64,000 bases of DNA from the NCBI RefSeq assembly GCF_011308835.1, contig NZ_JAAOHY010000001.1, positions 1,240,001 through 1,304,000 of the forward strand. Reading direction: 5' to 3'. Source of the DNA: Paracoccus xiamenensis. GTDB taxonomy: Bacteria; Pseudomonadota; Alphaproteobacteria; Rhodobacterales; Rhodobacteraceae. Positions 33,736-43,590 of this stretch are shown one piece after another. Position numbers and translations under genes: made by a program. The notes below the pieces were generated by a model, which saw only the letters and a program-made list of their open reading frames with translations, was not told the origin of the DNA and did no database searches. How positions within the stretch are numbered: the stretch's first letter is position 1; each line of letters begins with the position of its first letter.

Positions 33736-34104
33736 ATGTTCTCGATCCCCGGACAGGCCCCGGTCACCATTACCCCCGCGGCCGAACGCCAGATTTCCCG
33801 GCTGATGGCCGGCAAGGACGCCTACGGCCTGAAGATCGGGCTGAAGAAGGGCGGCTGCGCGGGCATGGAATATACCATGGACCTGGTGCCTGCCGCCGAT
33901 GCGACGGATGAGGTCGTGGAACAGAACGGCGCGCGCATCCTGATTGCCCCCACCGCGCAGATGTTCCTGTTCGGCACTCAGATCGACTATGAAACCGGGC
34001 TGCTGGAATCGGGTTTCAAGTTCCGCAATCCGAATGTCACCGATGCCTGCGGTTGCGGTGAATCCGTGTCCTTCAAGCTGGACCGCGACACTCCCGACGC
34101 TTGA
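33736..34104 (+). CDS. A-type iron-sulfur carrier protein (SufA/IscA/HesB family)
   Basis: A 122-residue protein with the three cysteines of the family: [14 protein letters not shown] and [12 protein letters not shown]. It delivers Fe-S clusters to target proteins in the cytosol. The start [20 protein letters not shown] at ATG 33736 follows AGAGGTTAAGCC. Whether it works with Suf or Isc cannot be told, as no assembly operon is in view. The Mrp ATPase, another Fe-S carrier, is encoded 0.8 kb downstream. Confidence 0.93.
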   Translation: MFSIPGQAPVTITPAAERQISRLMAGKDAYGLKIGLKKGGCAGMEYTMDLVPAADATDEVVEQNGARILIAPTAQMFLFGTQIDYETGLLESGFKFRNPNVTDACGCGESVSFKLDRDTPDA

Positions 34105-34154
34105 ATACCGGGCCTCGCGGGCCTATCCCCGTCACGAACCGACAGGAGGATGTC

Positions 34155-34886
34155 ATGGCCCCGAAAAAGATCGCCGCTGGAAACTGGAAGATGAACGGGG
34201 TGAAAACCTCGCTGAGCGAGCTTGACCAGCTTGGCGCGGGTGAAGGCTGCGAGGTGCTGATCTGCCCGCCCTTCACGCTGATCTCGTTGGCCGCTGGCCG
34301 GGCGGGCGCGGTCCAGATCGGCGCGCAGGATTGCCATGCGAACGCCTCGGGCGCGCATACAGGCGATATTTCGGCCCCTATGCTGAAGGATGCGGGCGCA
34401 AGCCATGTCATCACCGGCCATTCCGAACGCCGCGCCGATCACGGCGAAACCGACGCCATCGTTGCCGCCAAGACGCAGGCGGCCCATCACGCGGGCCTTG
34501 TCGCCATTGTCTGCGTCGGCGAAACCGAGGCGCAGCGCGACGCCGGCGATACGCTGGACGTGATTGCCACCCAGCTGGCGGGTTCTGTTCCCGATGGGTC
34601 GACCGCCGCCAATACCGTGGTCGCCTATGAACCAGTCTGGGCCATTGGCACCGGCCGCACCCCCACCACCGACCAGATCGCCGAGGTCCACGCCCTGATC
34701 CGCGACAAGCTGGCCGCGCGCTTTGCCGATGGCGCCGATTTCAGCCTGCTTTACGGCGGCAGCGTCAAGCCCGGCAATGCGGCAGAGATCTTCGCCGTTC
34801 CGCATGTGAACGGCGCGCTTGTCGGCGGGGCCAGCCTGAAGGCCAGCGACTTCAACCCTATCATCGACGCGCTATCCCGCGCCTGA
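34155..34886 (+). CDS. tpiA: Triosephosphate isomerase
   Basis: A 243-residue glycolytic TIM-barrel enzyme. GNWKMNG holds the substrate Lys, [13 protein letters not shown] the catalytic His, [15 protein letters not shown] the catalytic Glu and flexible loop, and [15 protein letters not shown] the phosphate site. The start at ATG 34155 follows GACAGGAGGATGTC; a TTG-started extension to 34101 is not supported. mrp begins 7 bases after the stop. Confidence 0.96.
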   Translation: MAPKKIAAGNWKMNGVKTSLSELDQLGAGEGCEVLICPPFTLISLAAGRAGAVQIGAQDCHANASGAHTGDISAPMLKDAGASHVITGHSERRADHGETDAIVAAKTQAAHHAGLVAIVCVGETEAQRDAGDTLDVIATQLAGSVPDGSTAANTVVAYEPVWAIGTGRTPTTDQIAEVHALIRDKLAARFADGADFSLLYGGSVKPGNAAEIFAVPHVNGALVGGASLKASDFNPIIDALSRA

Positions 34887-34893
34887 GGAAAAC

Positions 34894-35952
34894 ATGAGCC
34901 TGACCAAGGAAGCCGTCACCGCCGCCCTGCGCGGCGTCGCCACCCCGATGGGCAATCTGGTCGATGCCGGGATCGCCCGCGCCATCACCGTCGAGCCGAA
35001 TGGCGATGTCCGTTTCGTGATGGAAATCGACCCTGCCCATGCACAGGTGATGGAGGCAGCCCTTACGCAGGCCGAGGCCGCCATCCGCGCCCTGCCCGGC
35101 GCGGGCAAGGTCATGGGCGTGCTGACCGCGCATAGCGACAAGGCGCCGCCCGATCTGAAGCCCAAGGCCAAAAGCCCGAACGCACCGGAGGCCGTTCCCG
35201 GCGTGCGCCATGTCATCGCCATCGCCTCGGGCAAGGGCGGGGTTGGAAAGTCGACCGTGGCCGCGAACCTCGCCGCGGCACTTGCCGCCGAGGGCCGCAG
35301 CGTCGGCCTGCTGGACGCCGATGTCTATGGCCCCAGCCAGCCGCGCATGATGGGGGTGACGGGTCGCCCGGCCAGCCCCGACGGCAAGACCATCATCCCG
35401 CTGGAAAGCCACGGGGTGAAGCTGATGTCACTGGGTCTGCTGACCAAGGAAGACGAGGCGATCATCTGGCGCGGTCCGATGCTGATGGGCGCGTTGCAGC
35501 AGATGCTGTTTCAGGTGCAGTGGGGCGCGCTTGACTGCCTGATCATCGACCTGCCGCCGGGCACTGGGGACGTGCAGCTGTCGCTGTCGCAAAAGGCCCA
35601 TGTCGACGGCGCGATCATGGTATCGACCCCGCAGGACATCGCGCTTCTGGACGCGCGCAAGGGCATCGACATGTTCAAGCGGCTGAACGTGCCCATTCTG
35701 GGACTGATCGAGAATATGGCCGTCCATGTCTGCACCAATTGCGGCCATGCCGAGCATATCTTCGGCCATGGCGGCGTCGCCGCCGAGGCCGAAAAGCTGG
35801 GCGTGCCGCTGCTGGGCGAATTGCCGTTGGAGTTGGACGTGCGCGTTGCGGGCGATGCCGGCACCCCCGTCGTGGTATCGAACCCCGACAGCGCGTCCTC
35901 GGGCGCGTTCCGCAAGCTCGCGCGCGGGCTGGTCACCGCCGGCATCGCATGA
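34894..35952 (+). CDS. mrp: Mrp/ApbC-type Fe-S carrier ATPase
   Basis: A 352-residue P-loop ATPase. The N-terminal MIP18/DUF59-type domain covers residues about 5-90. The deviant Walker A is SGKGGVGKSTVAANLAAALA, followed by LDADVYGPSQPRMMG and LIIDLPPGTGDVQLS. The cluster-binding CxxC is CTNCGHAEHIFG near residue 280. It carries and transfers Fe-S clusters as a dimer. Its stop overlaps the mobA start by 4 bases. Confidence 0.94.
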   Translation: MSLTKEAVTAALRGVATPMGNLVDAGIARAITVEPNGDVRFVMEIDPAHAQVMEAALTQAEAAIRALPGAGKVMGVLTAHSDKAPPDLKPKAKSPNAPEAVPGVRHVIAIASGKGGVGKSTVAANLAAALAAEGRSVGLLDADVYGPSQPRMMGVTGRPASPDGKTIIPLESHGVKLMSLGLLTKEDEAIIWRGPMLMGALQQMLFQVQWGALDCLIIDLPPGTGDVQLSLSQKAHVDGAIMVSTPQDIALLDARKGIDMFKRLNVPILGLIENMAVHVCTNCGHAEHIFGHGGVAAEAEKLGVPLLGELPLELDVRVAGDAGTPVVVSNPDSASSGAFRKLARGLVTAGIA

Positions 35953-36563
35953 GGCTTCCCGCCGTCATCCTTGCGGGCGGGCAATCCAGCCGCATGGGTG
36001 GCGGCGACAAGGTGCTGCTGACACTTGGCGACCGGCCCATGCTGGCCCATGTGATCGCGCGGCTGGCCCCGCAGGCAAGCCCGCTGGCGATCAGCGCCAA
36101 TGGCGATCCCGCGCGCTTCGAACGCTTTGGCCTGCCGGTGCTGGCCGATTCCCTGCCCGATCATCCCGGTCCGCTGGCCGGCGTGCTGGCGGCGATGGAC
36201 TGGGCGGCGGGACTGGGTTTCGACGCCGTGCTGACGGCGGCCGGGGACACCCCCTTCCCACCCGACGATCTGGCCACCGGGCTGCAAGCGGCGGCGGGAC
36301 CGCGGGGCCTTGCGCTGGCGGCTGATCTGGATCAGGGCGCGGCGCGGCTGCACCCGACCTTCGGTCTGTGGCCCACGGCCCTGCGCGAGGATCTGCGGGC
36401 AGCCTTGACCCATGGGCAGCGCCGGGTACGGCAATGGGCGGCCGCATATCAGGCTGGCACGGCGTTGTTTCAGGGCGCAGAACCCTTCTTTAACATCAAC
36501 ACCCCGGACGATCTGACCCGCGCCACCACCCTGCTGCGGGGCCTGTCGGACACGGCCCGCTGA
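35949..36563 (+). CDS. mobA: Molybdenum cofactor guanylyltransferase MobA
   Basis: A 204-residue nucleotidyltransferase adding GMP to molybdopterin to form the guanine dinucleotide cofactor used by DMSO-reductase-family enzymes. The N-terminal motif is VILAGGQSSRMGGGDK (residues 6-21); later come LPDHPGPLAGVLAAMDW, AAGDTPFPPDDLA and FFNINTPDDL at the C-terminus. The ATG at 35949 overlaps the mrp stop. Intact. Confidence 0.93.
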   Translation: MRLPAVILAGGQSSRMGGGDKVLLTLGDRPMLAHVIARLAPQASPLAISANGDPARFERFGLPVLADSLPDHPGPLAGVLAAMDWAAGLGFDAVLTAAGDTPFPPDDLATGLQAAAGPRGLALAADLDQGAARLHPTFGLWPTALREDLRAALTHGQRRVRQWAAAYQAGTALFQGAEPFFNINTPDDLTRATTLLRGLSDTAR

Positions 36564-36579
36564 TTTCGCCGATCGACCC

Positions 36580-36607
36580 TTGCATTGCTGCGCAAGATCG
36601 CTATGTT
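36580..36607 (+). promoter_or_regulatory. Candidate promoter of rpmF-plsX-fabH
   Basis: TTGCAT (36580-36585) and TATGTT (36602-36607) with a 16-base spacer lie about 150 bases upstream of rpmF, after the mobA stop. The agreement with a sigma-70-type promoter is moderate. In related genomes a DUF177 gene often precedes rpmF; here there is none, so a separate promoter is needed. Confidence 0.4.
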
Positions 36608-36756
36608 CCGGGCTTCGCGAGCCGCGCGCTCGGGCCTCAATCTGCCGACAGGTTTTCACTTGCTTCCGGTGCGGTTGTCGCCTATTGGCGCGGCTCTGAT
36701 CTATTTTCGACACCGGCCCCGCATGGATCGCGCGGCCCCAGACCCGAGGTTGTGAC

Positions 36757-36963
36757 ATGGCTGTCCCTCAGAACCGCGTGACCCGTTCGAAGCGTAACAT
36801 GCGCCGCGCGCATGACGCCCTTTCGGCGGCAAACCCCAATGAATGCCCCTCGTGCGGCGAACTGAAGCGTCCGCATCACGTGTGCCCGTCCTGCGGCCAT
36901 TACGCTGATCGCGAAGTTGTCGCGCAGTCGACCGAGATCGACCTGGACGACGACGCGGCCTGA
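36757..36963 (+). CDS. rpmF: 50S ribosomal protein L32
   Basis: A 68-residue ribosomal protein: [20 protein letters not shown], then a zinc ribbon [20 protein letters not shown] with four cysteines. It is the cysteine-containing form that binds zinc, not the zinc-free paralogue. It lies directly before plsX, the conserved arrangement linking ribosome and lipid synthesis. Confidence 0.97.
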   Translation: MAVPQNRVTRSKRNMRRAHDALSAANPNECPSCGELKRPHHVCPSCGHYADREVVAQSTEIDLDDDAA

Positions 36964-36984
36964 TCGGCGGCGTAGCGTAACTGC

Positions 36985-38109
36985 ATGACGCAGACGGCGG
37001 ACACCGAAGCACCACGTCGCCCCGCGCAAGGGGGCAGCGTGGTCATTTCCGTTGACGCGATGGGCGGCGATAGCGGCCCCGTCGCCGTCATAGCGGGAAT
37101 GGCCCAAAGCGCCGAAAAGAACCCGGATATCCGCTTTGTCGTTCATGGCCCCGAGGCCGAGCTGTCGAAGCTGATTGCGCGCAAGCGCGGGCTGGCCGAA
37201 CGTTGCGAGATTCGCGATGCGCAGGGCGTTGTCACAATGAATGACAAGCCCGGCCAGGTGATCCGCAACGCGCAGGGCACCTCGATGCTGTCGGCGGTCG
37301 AATCGGTCCGCAATGGCGAGGCGTCGATTGCGGTGTCCTGCGGCAATACCGGCGCGCTGATGGCGCTGTCGATGATCCGGCTGCGCAAGCTGCCCGGCGT
37401 GAACCGTCCGGCGATCGCCTGCCTGTGGCCCTCGCGAAATGCGCAGGGCTTCAACGTCATGCTGGATTGCGGCGCCGATATCCGCGCCGATGCCCCCGAT
37501 CTGCTGCAATATGCGCTGATGGGCGCGGCCTATGCCCGCAACGGTCTGGATCTGGCGCGCCCCCGCGTCGGCCTGCTGAATGTCGGCACCGAGGAACACA
37601 AGGGCCGGGCAGAGCTGCGTCAGGCGCATGAACTGATCCAGGCCGCGCAGGAGACCGGGAATTTCGAATATGTGGGCTTTGTCGAAGGTGGCGACCTGCC
37701 CTCGAACCGGGCCGATGTGATCGTCACGGATGGCTTTACCGGCAATGTCGCGCTGAAAACCGGCGAGGGCACGGCCAAGCTGGTGGGCGACTTCCTGAAG
37801 GAAGCATTTGCCAATTCGCTCATGTCGAAATTCGCCGCGCTGCTGGCACTGACCTCGCTGAAGCGATTGCAGAAGCGGATTGACCCGCGCCGGGTCAATG
37901 GCGGTGTGTTTCTGGGGTTGAACGGTATGGTGGTAAAATCGCACGGCTCCGCCGACGCCACGGGCGTTTCGGCAGCGATCAAGCTGGCCTTCCAGCTGGC
38001 GCAATCGGGCTTTCAGGACCGGCTGGCGGCGCGCGTCGCCGAAGCCGCCGCCAATGTCGAGGAAGCCCGCGCCATCAATATCTCCTCGACCGATGAGGTG
38101 GCTTCGTGA
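36985..38109 (+). CDS. plsX: Phosphate acyltransferase PlsX
   Basis: A 374-residue peripheral membrane enzyme making acyl phosphate from acyl-ACP for phospholipid synthesis. Motifs: VVISVDAMGGDSGPVAVIAG, SCGNTGALMALSMIRL, NVGTEEHKGRAELRQAHELI and DVIVTDGFTGNVALKTGEG. The first 18 residues (MTQTADTEAPRRPAQGGS) are a non-conserved extension; a GTG at 37039 is an alternative start. Its end overlaps fabH by 4 bases. Confidence 0.95.
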   Translation: MTQTADTEAPRRPAQGGSVVISVDAMGGDSGPVAVIAGMAQSAEKNPDIRFVVHGPEAELSKLIARKRGLAERCEIRDAQGVVTMNDKPGQVIRNAQGTSMLSAVESVRNGEASIAVSCGNTGALMALSMIRLRKLPGVNRPAIACLWPSRNAQGFNVMLDCGADIRADAPDLLQYALMGAAYARNGLDLARPRVGLLNVGTEEHKGRAELRQAHELIQAAQETGNFEYVGFVEGGDLPSNRADVIVTDGFTGNVALKTGEGTAKLVGDFLKEAFANSLMSKFAALLALTSLKRLQKRIDPRRVNGGVFLGLNGMVVKSHGSADATGVSAAIKLAFQLAQSGFQDRLAARVAEAAANVEEARAINISSTDEVAS

Positions 38110-39065
38110 TCCGCCGCGCCGTCATTCGCGGCACCGGCCGCTACCTGCCCGCGCGCGTGGTGGAAAACAGCTGGTTCGAAGACAAGATCGACACTTCGGA
38201 CGAATGGATCCGCGCCCGCACCGGGATCGAGCGACGCCATTTCGCCGCCGAGGGCGAGACCACCTCGCAAATGGCGATCAAGGCTGCGCAGGCGGCGCTG
38301 GATCGCGCCGGCTTTGCGGCCGATGACATCGACACGGTGATCGTCGCCACCTCGACCCCTGACCTGACATTCCCCTCGGTCGCGACCATGGTGCAGGCGG
38401 GTCTGGGCATGACGCGCGGCTTTGCCTTCGACGTTCAGGCGGTCTGCGCGGGCTTCGTCTTTGCGCTGGCGAATGCAGACGGTCTGATCCGGTCGGGTCA
38501 GGCCGAACGGGTGCTAGTCATCGGCGCCGAGACCTTCAGCAAGCTGATGGACTGGGAAGACCGCGGCACCTGCGTGCTGTTCGGCGACGGCGCCGGCGCC
38601 GTGGTGCTGGAAGCGGCGGATGGCGCGCGCGGAATTCTGGCCACCGACCTGAACAGCGACGGTTCTTACCGCGACATTCTGTATGTGGATGGTGGCGTGG
38701 CCACGACCGGCACCGCGGGCAAGCTGCGGATGCAGGGCAATATCCTGTTCCGCCACGCCGTCGAAAAGCTGGCCGACACCGCGCATCGCGCCATCGACAA
38801 GGCCGGACTGACGACGGATCAGGTCGACTGGCTGGTGCCGCATCAGGCCAATGCCCGCATCATCGCTGCCACTGCGCAGCGCATGAACCTGCCGATGGAA
38901 AAAGTCATCCTGACCGTCGCCGATCACGGCAATACCTCGGCCGCGTCGATCCCGCTGGCGCTGTCGGTGGCCGACGAGGCCGGGCGGTTCAGCGAGGGCG
39001 ATGTGGTGGTGACCGAAGCGATTGGTGGCGGCCTAAGCTGGGGTGCGGTGGTCCTGCGCTGGTAA
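38106..39065 (+). CDS. fabH: 3-oxoacyl-ACP synthase III
   Basis: A 319-residue ketoacyl synthase starting fatty acid synthesis from acetyl-CoA and malonyl-ACP. The catalytic triad is seen as Cys in DVQAVCAGFVFAL, His in WLVPHQANARI and Asn in ADHGNTSAASIPLAL; DEWIRARTGIERRHFA is the N-terminal FabH motif. In many relatives ihfA follows fabH; here the next gene is convergent and there is no ihfA in the window. Confidence 0.95.
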   Translation: MIRRAVIRGTGRYLPARVVENSWFEDKIDTSDEWIRARTGIERRHFAAEGETTSQMAIKAAQAALDRAGFAADDIDTVIVATSTPDLTFPSVATMVQAGLGMTRGFAFDVQAVCAGFVFALANADGLIRSGQAERVLVIGAETFSKLMDWEDRGTCVLFGDGAGAVVLEAADGARGILATDLNSDGSYRDILYVDGGVATTGTAGKLRMQGNILFRHAVEKLADTAHRAIDKAGLTTDQVDWLVPHQANARIIAATAQRMNLPMEKVILTVADHGNTSAASIPLALSVADEAGRFSEGDVVVTEAIGGGLSWGAVVLRW

Positions 39066-40031
39066 TCAGCCGCGCTGCATCAGCCATCCCGGCGCCGGCC
39101 CGTCGCGCCCAAGCGAGTTGACGCTGTCTTCGCCCGTAACCACGAAGCCCGCCTTTTCCAGAATACGACGCGAGGCGGGGTTGTCCTGAAACACCTCGGC
39201 TTTCAGCGTCTCCAGCCCGAACCAGTCCTGCACCGTGTCACAAAAGACCGGCACGATCTCGCTGCCAAGTCCCTGCCCTGCCACCTCTGGCGCGAGCGCG
39301 TAATAGATCGAGGGCGCATCGCCATCATGGACGCCGATACTGCCGATCAGCCGCCCCTCGCGGCGGATCGCCATGCGCATTCGCCGGCGCAACGGATCCA
39401 TGATCGGGCGGATCATCGCGGCTAAATCGCCAAACGGCATCCCGACTTGGAAGCGCAGCAGCATCCGCGCGGTATCTGGCGCGGTGAAGATCCGGTGCAT
39501 CTCTGGCAGATCGGCGTCGGTCAGGCGGTCAATGCAGCAACGCTGGGTGCGGATGGCAAGGGCAGCCGAAAAATCGTTGGCATTCAGTTCCATCGCCCGG
39601 CCCGGTAGGCCCTCACCCCCGCCGCGTCCGGGGATCGGTTCGGGGCCGATATCGCGAAAACCCAGCCTGCGCAGAACCCGGCGCGAGGCGAGGTTGTCAA
39701 CCAGATGGCTGGCGGTGACCGTCTCGCCCGCCCCCGCGAAATACGTCACCAGCGCCACCTGCGCGGCGCGCAGCATGATCCCGCGCCCCCGGCATTCACG
39801 CGCCAGCCAATAGCCGAGGTCGGGGCCGGTTCGGATCATCCCGGCAAAGGCGCCGTCAGCCTCGATCACCCGATCAGGACCGCCCGCGGCCGCCTGCAGG
39901 AACCCCTCGGCATCGGCACGCAGATAGGGCATCGGCAGGTTGGGCAGCCAGCCAATGGTGCCCGGGTCCTGCATGGCACGATAAATTGCCTCCGCGTCGC
40001 CCGATTCTGGCGGACGCAGGCGTATCCTCAC
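39066..40031 (-). CDS. Tandem GNAT-domain acetyltransferase
   Basis: A 321-residue protein made of two GNAT folds. The first (residues 1 to about 165) has GYWLARECRGRGIMLRAAQV, and ASHLVDNLASRRVLRRLGFR at its end. The second (about 165-321) has YYALAPEVAGQGLGSEIVPV, and NPASRRILEKAGFVVTGED. Both keep the acetyl-CoA pyrophosphate loop pattern (Q/R-x-x-G-x-G/A), although RGRGI in the first is less canonical. Both resemble the RimJ-like N-acetyltransferase group. Substrate unknown. The ATG overlaps the rnd stop by 4 bases, so it is co-expressed with RNase D. Confidence 0.87.
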   Translation of the reverse strand: MRIRLRPPESGDAEAIYRAMQDPGTIGWLPNLPMPYLRADAEGFLQAAAGGPDRVIEADGAFAGMIRTGPDLGYWLARECRGRGIMLRAAQVALVTYFAGAGETVTASHLVDNLASRRVLRRLGFRDIGPEPIPGRGGGEGLPGRAMELNANDFSAALAIRTQRCCIDRLTDADLPEMHRIFTAPDTARMLLRFQVGMPFGDLAAMIRPIMDPLRRRMRMAIRREGRLIGSIGVHDGDAPSIYYALAPEVAGQGLGSEIVPVFCDTVQDWFGLETLKAEVFQDNPASRRILEKAGFVVTGEDSVNSLGRDGPAPGWLMQRG

Positions 40032-41206
40032 GAGACTTCGACCACCCGGACCGCGCCGCCCGAAGCCGACAGCGCGATCTTGCCATCGGCCAGCCGCAGG
40101 GCGTCCTGCCCGAAAACCTCGGACCGCCAGCCATGCAGCGCCGGCAGGTCGCGCGCGCCCTGCGCGATCGCGTCCAGATCGGCCGAGGTGGCAATCAGCT
40201 TGGGCGCCACGCCCACCGCATCGGCCTTGGCTTTCAGAAGCACACGAAGCAATTCGCCAAGCGCTGCATTGCCGGGCGCGCCCGGTTCGTCCTTGGGCGG
40301 TCGGGGCGGGTTCGGATCCTCGATCCCGGCCTTGACTGCGGCAAGGATGCCCTGCGCGATCTCGGGCTTGCGGCCCTCGCGCAGCAGCAGGCGGGACTTG
40401 CCCAGCTCTGCCTCGGTGGTGGGCTTGGTCGAGGCCAGTTCCACCAATGCGTCATCCTTGTACACGCGCGAGCGCGGGACGTTGCGGGTCTGGGCATATT
40501 CCTCGCGGAACTCGGCCAGCTTGCGCACGATGGCCATGAAACGCGGCGAGGACGAGCGCGTGCGCACCCGCTGCCAGGCTTCGGCCGGGCGGGTGATATA
40601 GGTTTCCGGGTCCAGCAGGATCGCCACTTCCTCGGCGACCCAAGGACCTCGGCCGGTCTTGTCGATCTGGGCGCGCAGCCATTCATAAATGGCGCGCAGA
40701 TGGGTCACATCGGCAATCGCGTAATCCTGCTGCGCCTTCGACAGCGGCCGTTGCGACCAGTCGGTAAAGCGCGAGGACTTGTCCAGATTGGCCTTGGCAA
40801 TCTTGCGCACCAGCGTCTCATAGCCGACCTGTTCGCCAAAGCCGCAGACCATGGCGGCGATCTGGGTGTCGAACAGCGGCACCGGGAAGACGCCTGCATC
40901 GTGAAAGAAGATTTCCAGATCCTGACGGGCGGCGTGGAAGACCTTGACCGTCGCCTCGTGGCGGAACAGGTCGTAAAGCGGTTCCAGCGACAGGCCGGGG
41001 GCCAGCGGGTCGATCAGCGCCGCGGGGCCGCCTTCGGATTTCGCGCCCGAGGCCGGAGGCAACGCCATCTGGATCAGACAAAGCCGGGAATAATAAGTCC
41101 GCTCGCGCAGGAATTCGGTATCGAGCGTGACATAGGGAAGCGCCTTGGCCTGTTCGCAGAACGCTGCGAGGGCTTCGGTCGTTGTGATAGTGATGAACTG
41201 GGACAT
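40028..41206 (-). CDS. rnd: Ribonuclease D
   Basis: A 392-residue 3'-5' exoribonuclease of the DEDD family for tRNA 3' end trimming. Exo motifs: YVTLDTEFLRERTYYSRLCL (Asp and Glu), VFHAARQDLEIFF (Asp) and QDYAIADVTHLRAIYEWL (Tyr and Asp). An HRDC domain follows at about residues 205-290. The start MSQFITITTTEALAAFCEQA at ATG 41206 matches the family; an open frame to 41557 upstream is not conserved. Intact. Confidence 0.94.
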   Translation of the reverse strand: MSQFITITTTEALAAFCEQAKALPYVTLDTEFLRERTYYSRLCLIQMALPPASGAKSEGGPAALIDPLAPGLSLEPLYDLFRHEATVKVFHAARQDLEIFFHDAGVFPVPLFDTQIAAMVCGFGEQVGYETLVRKIAKANLDKSSRFTDWSQRPLSKAQQDYAIADVTHLRAIYEWLRAQIDKTGRGPWVAEEVAILLDPETYITRPAEAWQRVRTRSSSPRFMAIVRKLAEFREEYAQTRNVPRSRVYKDDALVELASTKPTTEAELGKSRLLLREGRKPEIAQGILAAVKAGIEDPNPPRPPKDEPGAPGNAALGELLRVLLKAKADAVGVAPKLIATSADLDAIAQGARDLPALHGWRSEVFGQDALRLADGKIALSASGGAVRVVEVS

Positions 41207-41333
41207 TCGTAACTTTCTGCAAATGGGCGGGTCATCCGCCAAGAATCGGCCTAGCAGGAACAGCAAGCCGGTTCCAGACAATCTTGTTCGCATCCCGATT
41301 TTCAAGCAATATCCGGCGTTTCCGGGCCAGATT

Positions 41334-42380
41334 TCAGCGAATTTCCGCCGCATCGACCAGGCGTTGCATGGCCGCGATCCCCTTGGGGCCCATTCGCGGC
41401 GGGCGCGAATGTTTCCAGGCCAGCCGCGCCGACCGCAAGCGCGACCGCAGAGCATCCAGAAGCGGCACACCAAAACGCGGGTTCTGCGCCCGCCAGGCCT
41501 GCGAATGCGGCGCCGCCTGGGGGCGGAAATCCGGGTCCCAGCGGGCCAGATCGGCAAACCAGGCGGCGTTCACCTCGGTCGCCGTCGGATCGTCCGAGAT
41601 CAGCCAGGGTTTTTCGGCCCCGGCGAAATGCAGGATGAACGGGTCAAACCGCGCGACCAGATCACCCTGCCGCCACCGCGCGAGGTGCCAGTTCCAGCGC
41701 GGGTCCAGCGTTACCGTCAGATCCGCGGCGGCCCCGTTCATCGCTGCCTGATCACCCAGCTTGTGCTTTTTCAGCAGATCGAAGCGGGTTGCAGCGAATT
41801 CCAGCGTTCTCGGCCCGATTTCGGCCGCCACATGCGGGCCGGTCTGCATGACCATGACCCCGGACTGGAAGAACCGCCCCTTGGTTCCGCCAAGATCGCG
41901 AATGACCTGACGCGACTGTTCCCGGTTCTTGCGGCTTGCGCGGGTGCGCAGTTCCGGTTGATGCAGAAAGGTCAGCGCTGCCGCCAGCGGCCAGTCGCCC
42001 TCGATGCGATCGAACAGGCCTTGGATGCCCGGACGGCGCAGCCAGGTGTCGGTGTCCATATACAGAAGCCGGGCATAATCGTGCTGCAGCAATTCGGGCA
42101 GCAGGTGCCGGTAAAAGGTGCCAAGGGTGATCCGTGCATTCGGATGGGTGATCTGCGGGATGGCGCTGGTGTCGAGCGTGACCCAGCGGACCGGCCCCTC
42201 GACCAGATGTGGCGGCACCTGATCGCAGTCGGGCGAGGCGATCACCACGTCAAAGCGCCGCCCCGGCTCTAACCGGGCGATCTGCAGGGCCGCCACCCAG
42301 GCAAAGGGAAGATGACCCGAATCGCAGGCAAAGATCGCGGCGTCAGGGTGCTCTGCAGGTCGACTGGCAGTTGCAATCAT
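41334..42380 (-). CDS. Family 8-like glycosyltransferase
   Basis: A 348-residue GT-A glycosyltransferase. It has an N-terminal nucleotide-sugar-binding strand (AAIFACDSGHLPFAWVAALQ), the metal-binding DxD motif in RLLYMDTDTWLRRPG (Asp109 and Asp111), FFQSGVMVMQTG, KHKLGDQAAMNGAAA and a late HFAGAEKPW that corresponds to the HxxGxxKPW motif of LgtC-like GT8 enzymes. Probably it acts on cell-surface glycans. The acceptor is unknown, and there is no other glycan gene next to it. No membrane segment. Confidence 0.85.
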   Translation of the reverse strand: MIATASRPAEHPDAAIFACDSGHLPFAWVAALQIARLEPGRRFDVVIASPDCDQVPPHLVEGPVRWVTLDTSAIPQITHPNARITLGTFYRHLLPELLQHDYARLLYMDTDTWLRRPGIQGLFDRIEGDWPLAAALTFLHQPELRTRASRKNREQSRQVIRDLGGTKGRFFQSGVMVMQTGPHVAAEIGPRTLEFAATRFDLLKKHKLGDQAAMNGAAADLTVTLDPRWNWHLARWRQGDLVARFDPFILHFAGAEKPWLISDDPTATEVNAAWFADLARWDPDFRPQAAPHSQAWRAQNPRFGVPLLDALRSRLRSARLAWKHSRPPRMGPKGIAAMQRLVDAAEIR

Positions 42381-42432
42381 GGCGCGCCCACCGGTTATTC
42401 ACGCTACCATTCTCGCCGAAAACCTTAACAGG

Positions 42433-43560
42433 TCAACGCGTCGGAATATCGCCCTTGGCCCTTTCCGCGTGGAAATCGGCGACGAACTCATCCAGCTGCC
42501 CCCCGGCGATGGCGCCACGCAGTCCGGCCATCAGTTCCTGATAGTAATGCAGGTTGTGCCAAGTCAGCAGCATCCCGGAAATCATCTCTCCGGCGCGGAA
42601 GACATGGTGCAGATAGGCGCGTGAATAGCCGCGACAGGCCGGGCAAGTGCAGTTTTCATCCAGCGGACGCGGGTCATCGGCATGGCGGGCGTTCTTGATG
42701 TTGACCTGCCCGCGCCGGGTCCATGCCTGCCCCGTGCGACCAGATCGCGAGGGCAGCACGCAATCCATCATGTCCACGCCGCGCTGCACGGCGCCGACAA
42801 TATCGTCCGGTTTGCCCACGCCCATCAGGTAACGCGGCCTGTCGGCAGGCAGCAGGTCGGGCGCATAGTCCAGAACGCCGAACATCGCCTCCTGCCCCTC
42901 GCCCACCGCAAGACCGCCGATGGCATAGCCGTCAAAGCCAATCCCGCGCAGAGCATCGGCAGATTCCTCGCGCAGATGGCGAAGCACACCGCCCTGCATG
43001 ATTCCAAACAGCGCGTGCCCCGGCCGGTCGCCGAACGCATCGCGCGACCGCTGCGCCCACCGCATCGACAGGCGCATCGCCTCGGCCTGGCGTTCCTCGG
43101 TCGCGGGCAGCGCCGGGCATTCGTCGAACGCCATGACGATGTCGGATCCCAGCAGGCGCTGAATTTCCATGCTCGTTTCGGGCGACAGGAAGTGGCGCGA
43201 GCCGTCGACATGGCTTGAAAAGGTCACGCCGTCCTCGGTCAGCTTGCGCAGTTCCGCCAGCGACATGACCTGAAAGCCGCCGGAATCGGTCAGGATCGGC
43301 TTGTCCCAGTTCATGAACTTGTGCAGGCCACCCAGCTTCGCGATCCGCTCGGCGCCGGGACGCAGCATCAGGTGATAGGTATTGCCCAGCAGGATATCAG
43401 CCCCGGTCGCGGCCACCGATTCCGGCAGCATAGCCTTGACCGTGGCCGCCGTGCCGACCGGCATGAAGGCTGGCGTGCGGATCTGGCCGCGCGGCGTGTC
43501 GATGACGCCGCTGCGGGCGCGCCCGTCGGTGGCATTCAGGGTAAAGGAAAATCCGCTCAT
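42433..43560 (-). CDS. tgt: Queuine tRNA-ribosyltransferase
   Basis: A 375-residue enzyme exchanging guanine-34 of GUN-anticodon tRNAs for preQ1. Catalytic and binding motifs: [73 protein letters not shown], and the zinc site [20 protein letters not shown]. The start [20 protein letters not shown] at 43560. Neighbouring queuosine genes are not seen here. Intact. Confidence 0.96.
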   Translation of the reverse strand: MSGFSFTLNATDGRARSGVIDTPRGQIRTPAFMPVGTAATVKAMLPESVAATGADILLGNTYHLMLRPGAERIAKLGGLHKFMNWDKPILTDSGGFQVMSLAELRKLTEDGVTFSSHVDGSRHFLSPETSMEIQRLLGSDIVMAFDECPALPATEERQAEAMRLSMRWAQRSRDAFGDRPGHALFGIMQGGVLRHLREESADALRGIGFDGYAIGGLAVGEGQEAMFGVLDYAPDLLPADRPRYLMGVGKPDDIVGAVQRGVDMMDCVLPSRSGRTGQAWTRRGQVNIKNARHADDPRPLDENCTCPACRGYSRAYLHHVFRAGEMISGMLLTWHNLHYYQELMAGLRGAIAGGQLDEFVADFHAERAKGDIPTR

Positions 43561-43590
43561 GTCCGGCCCTTGTCTCGCGAAGTGGCTTAC

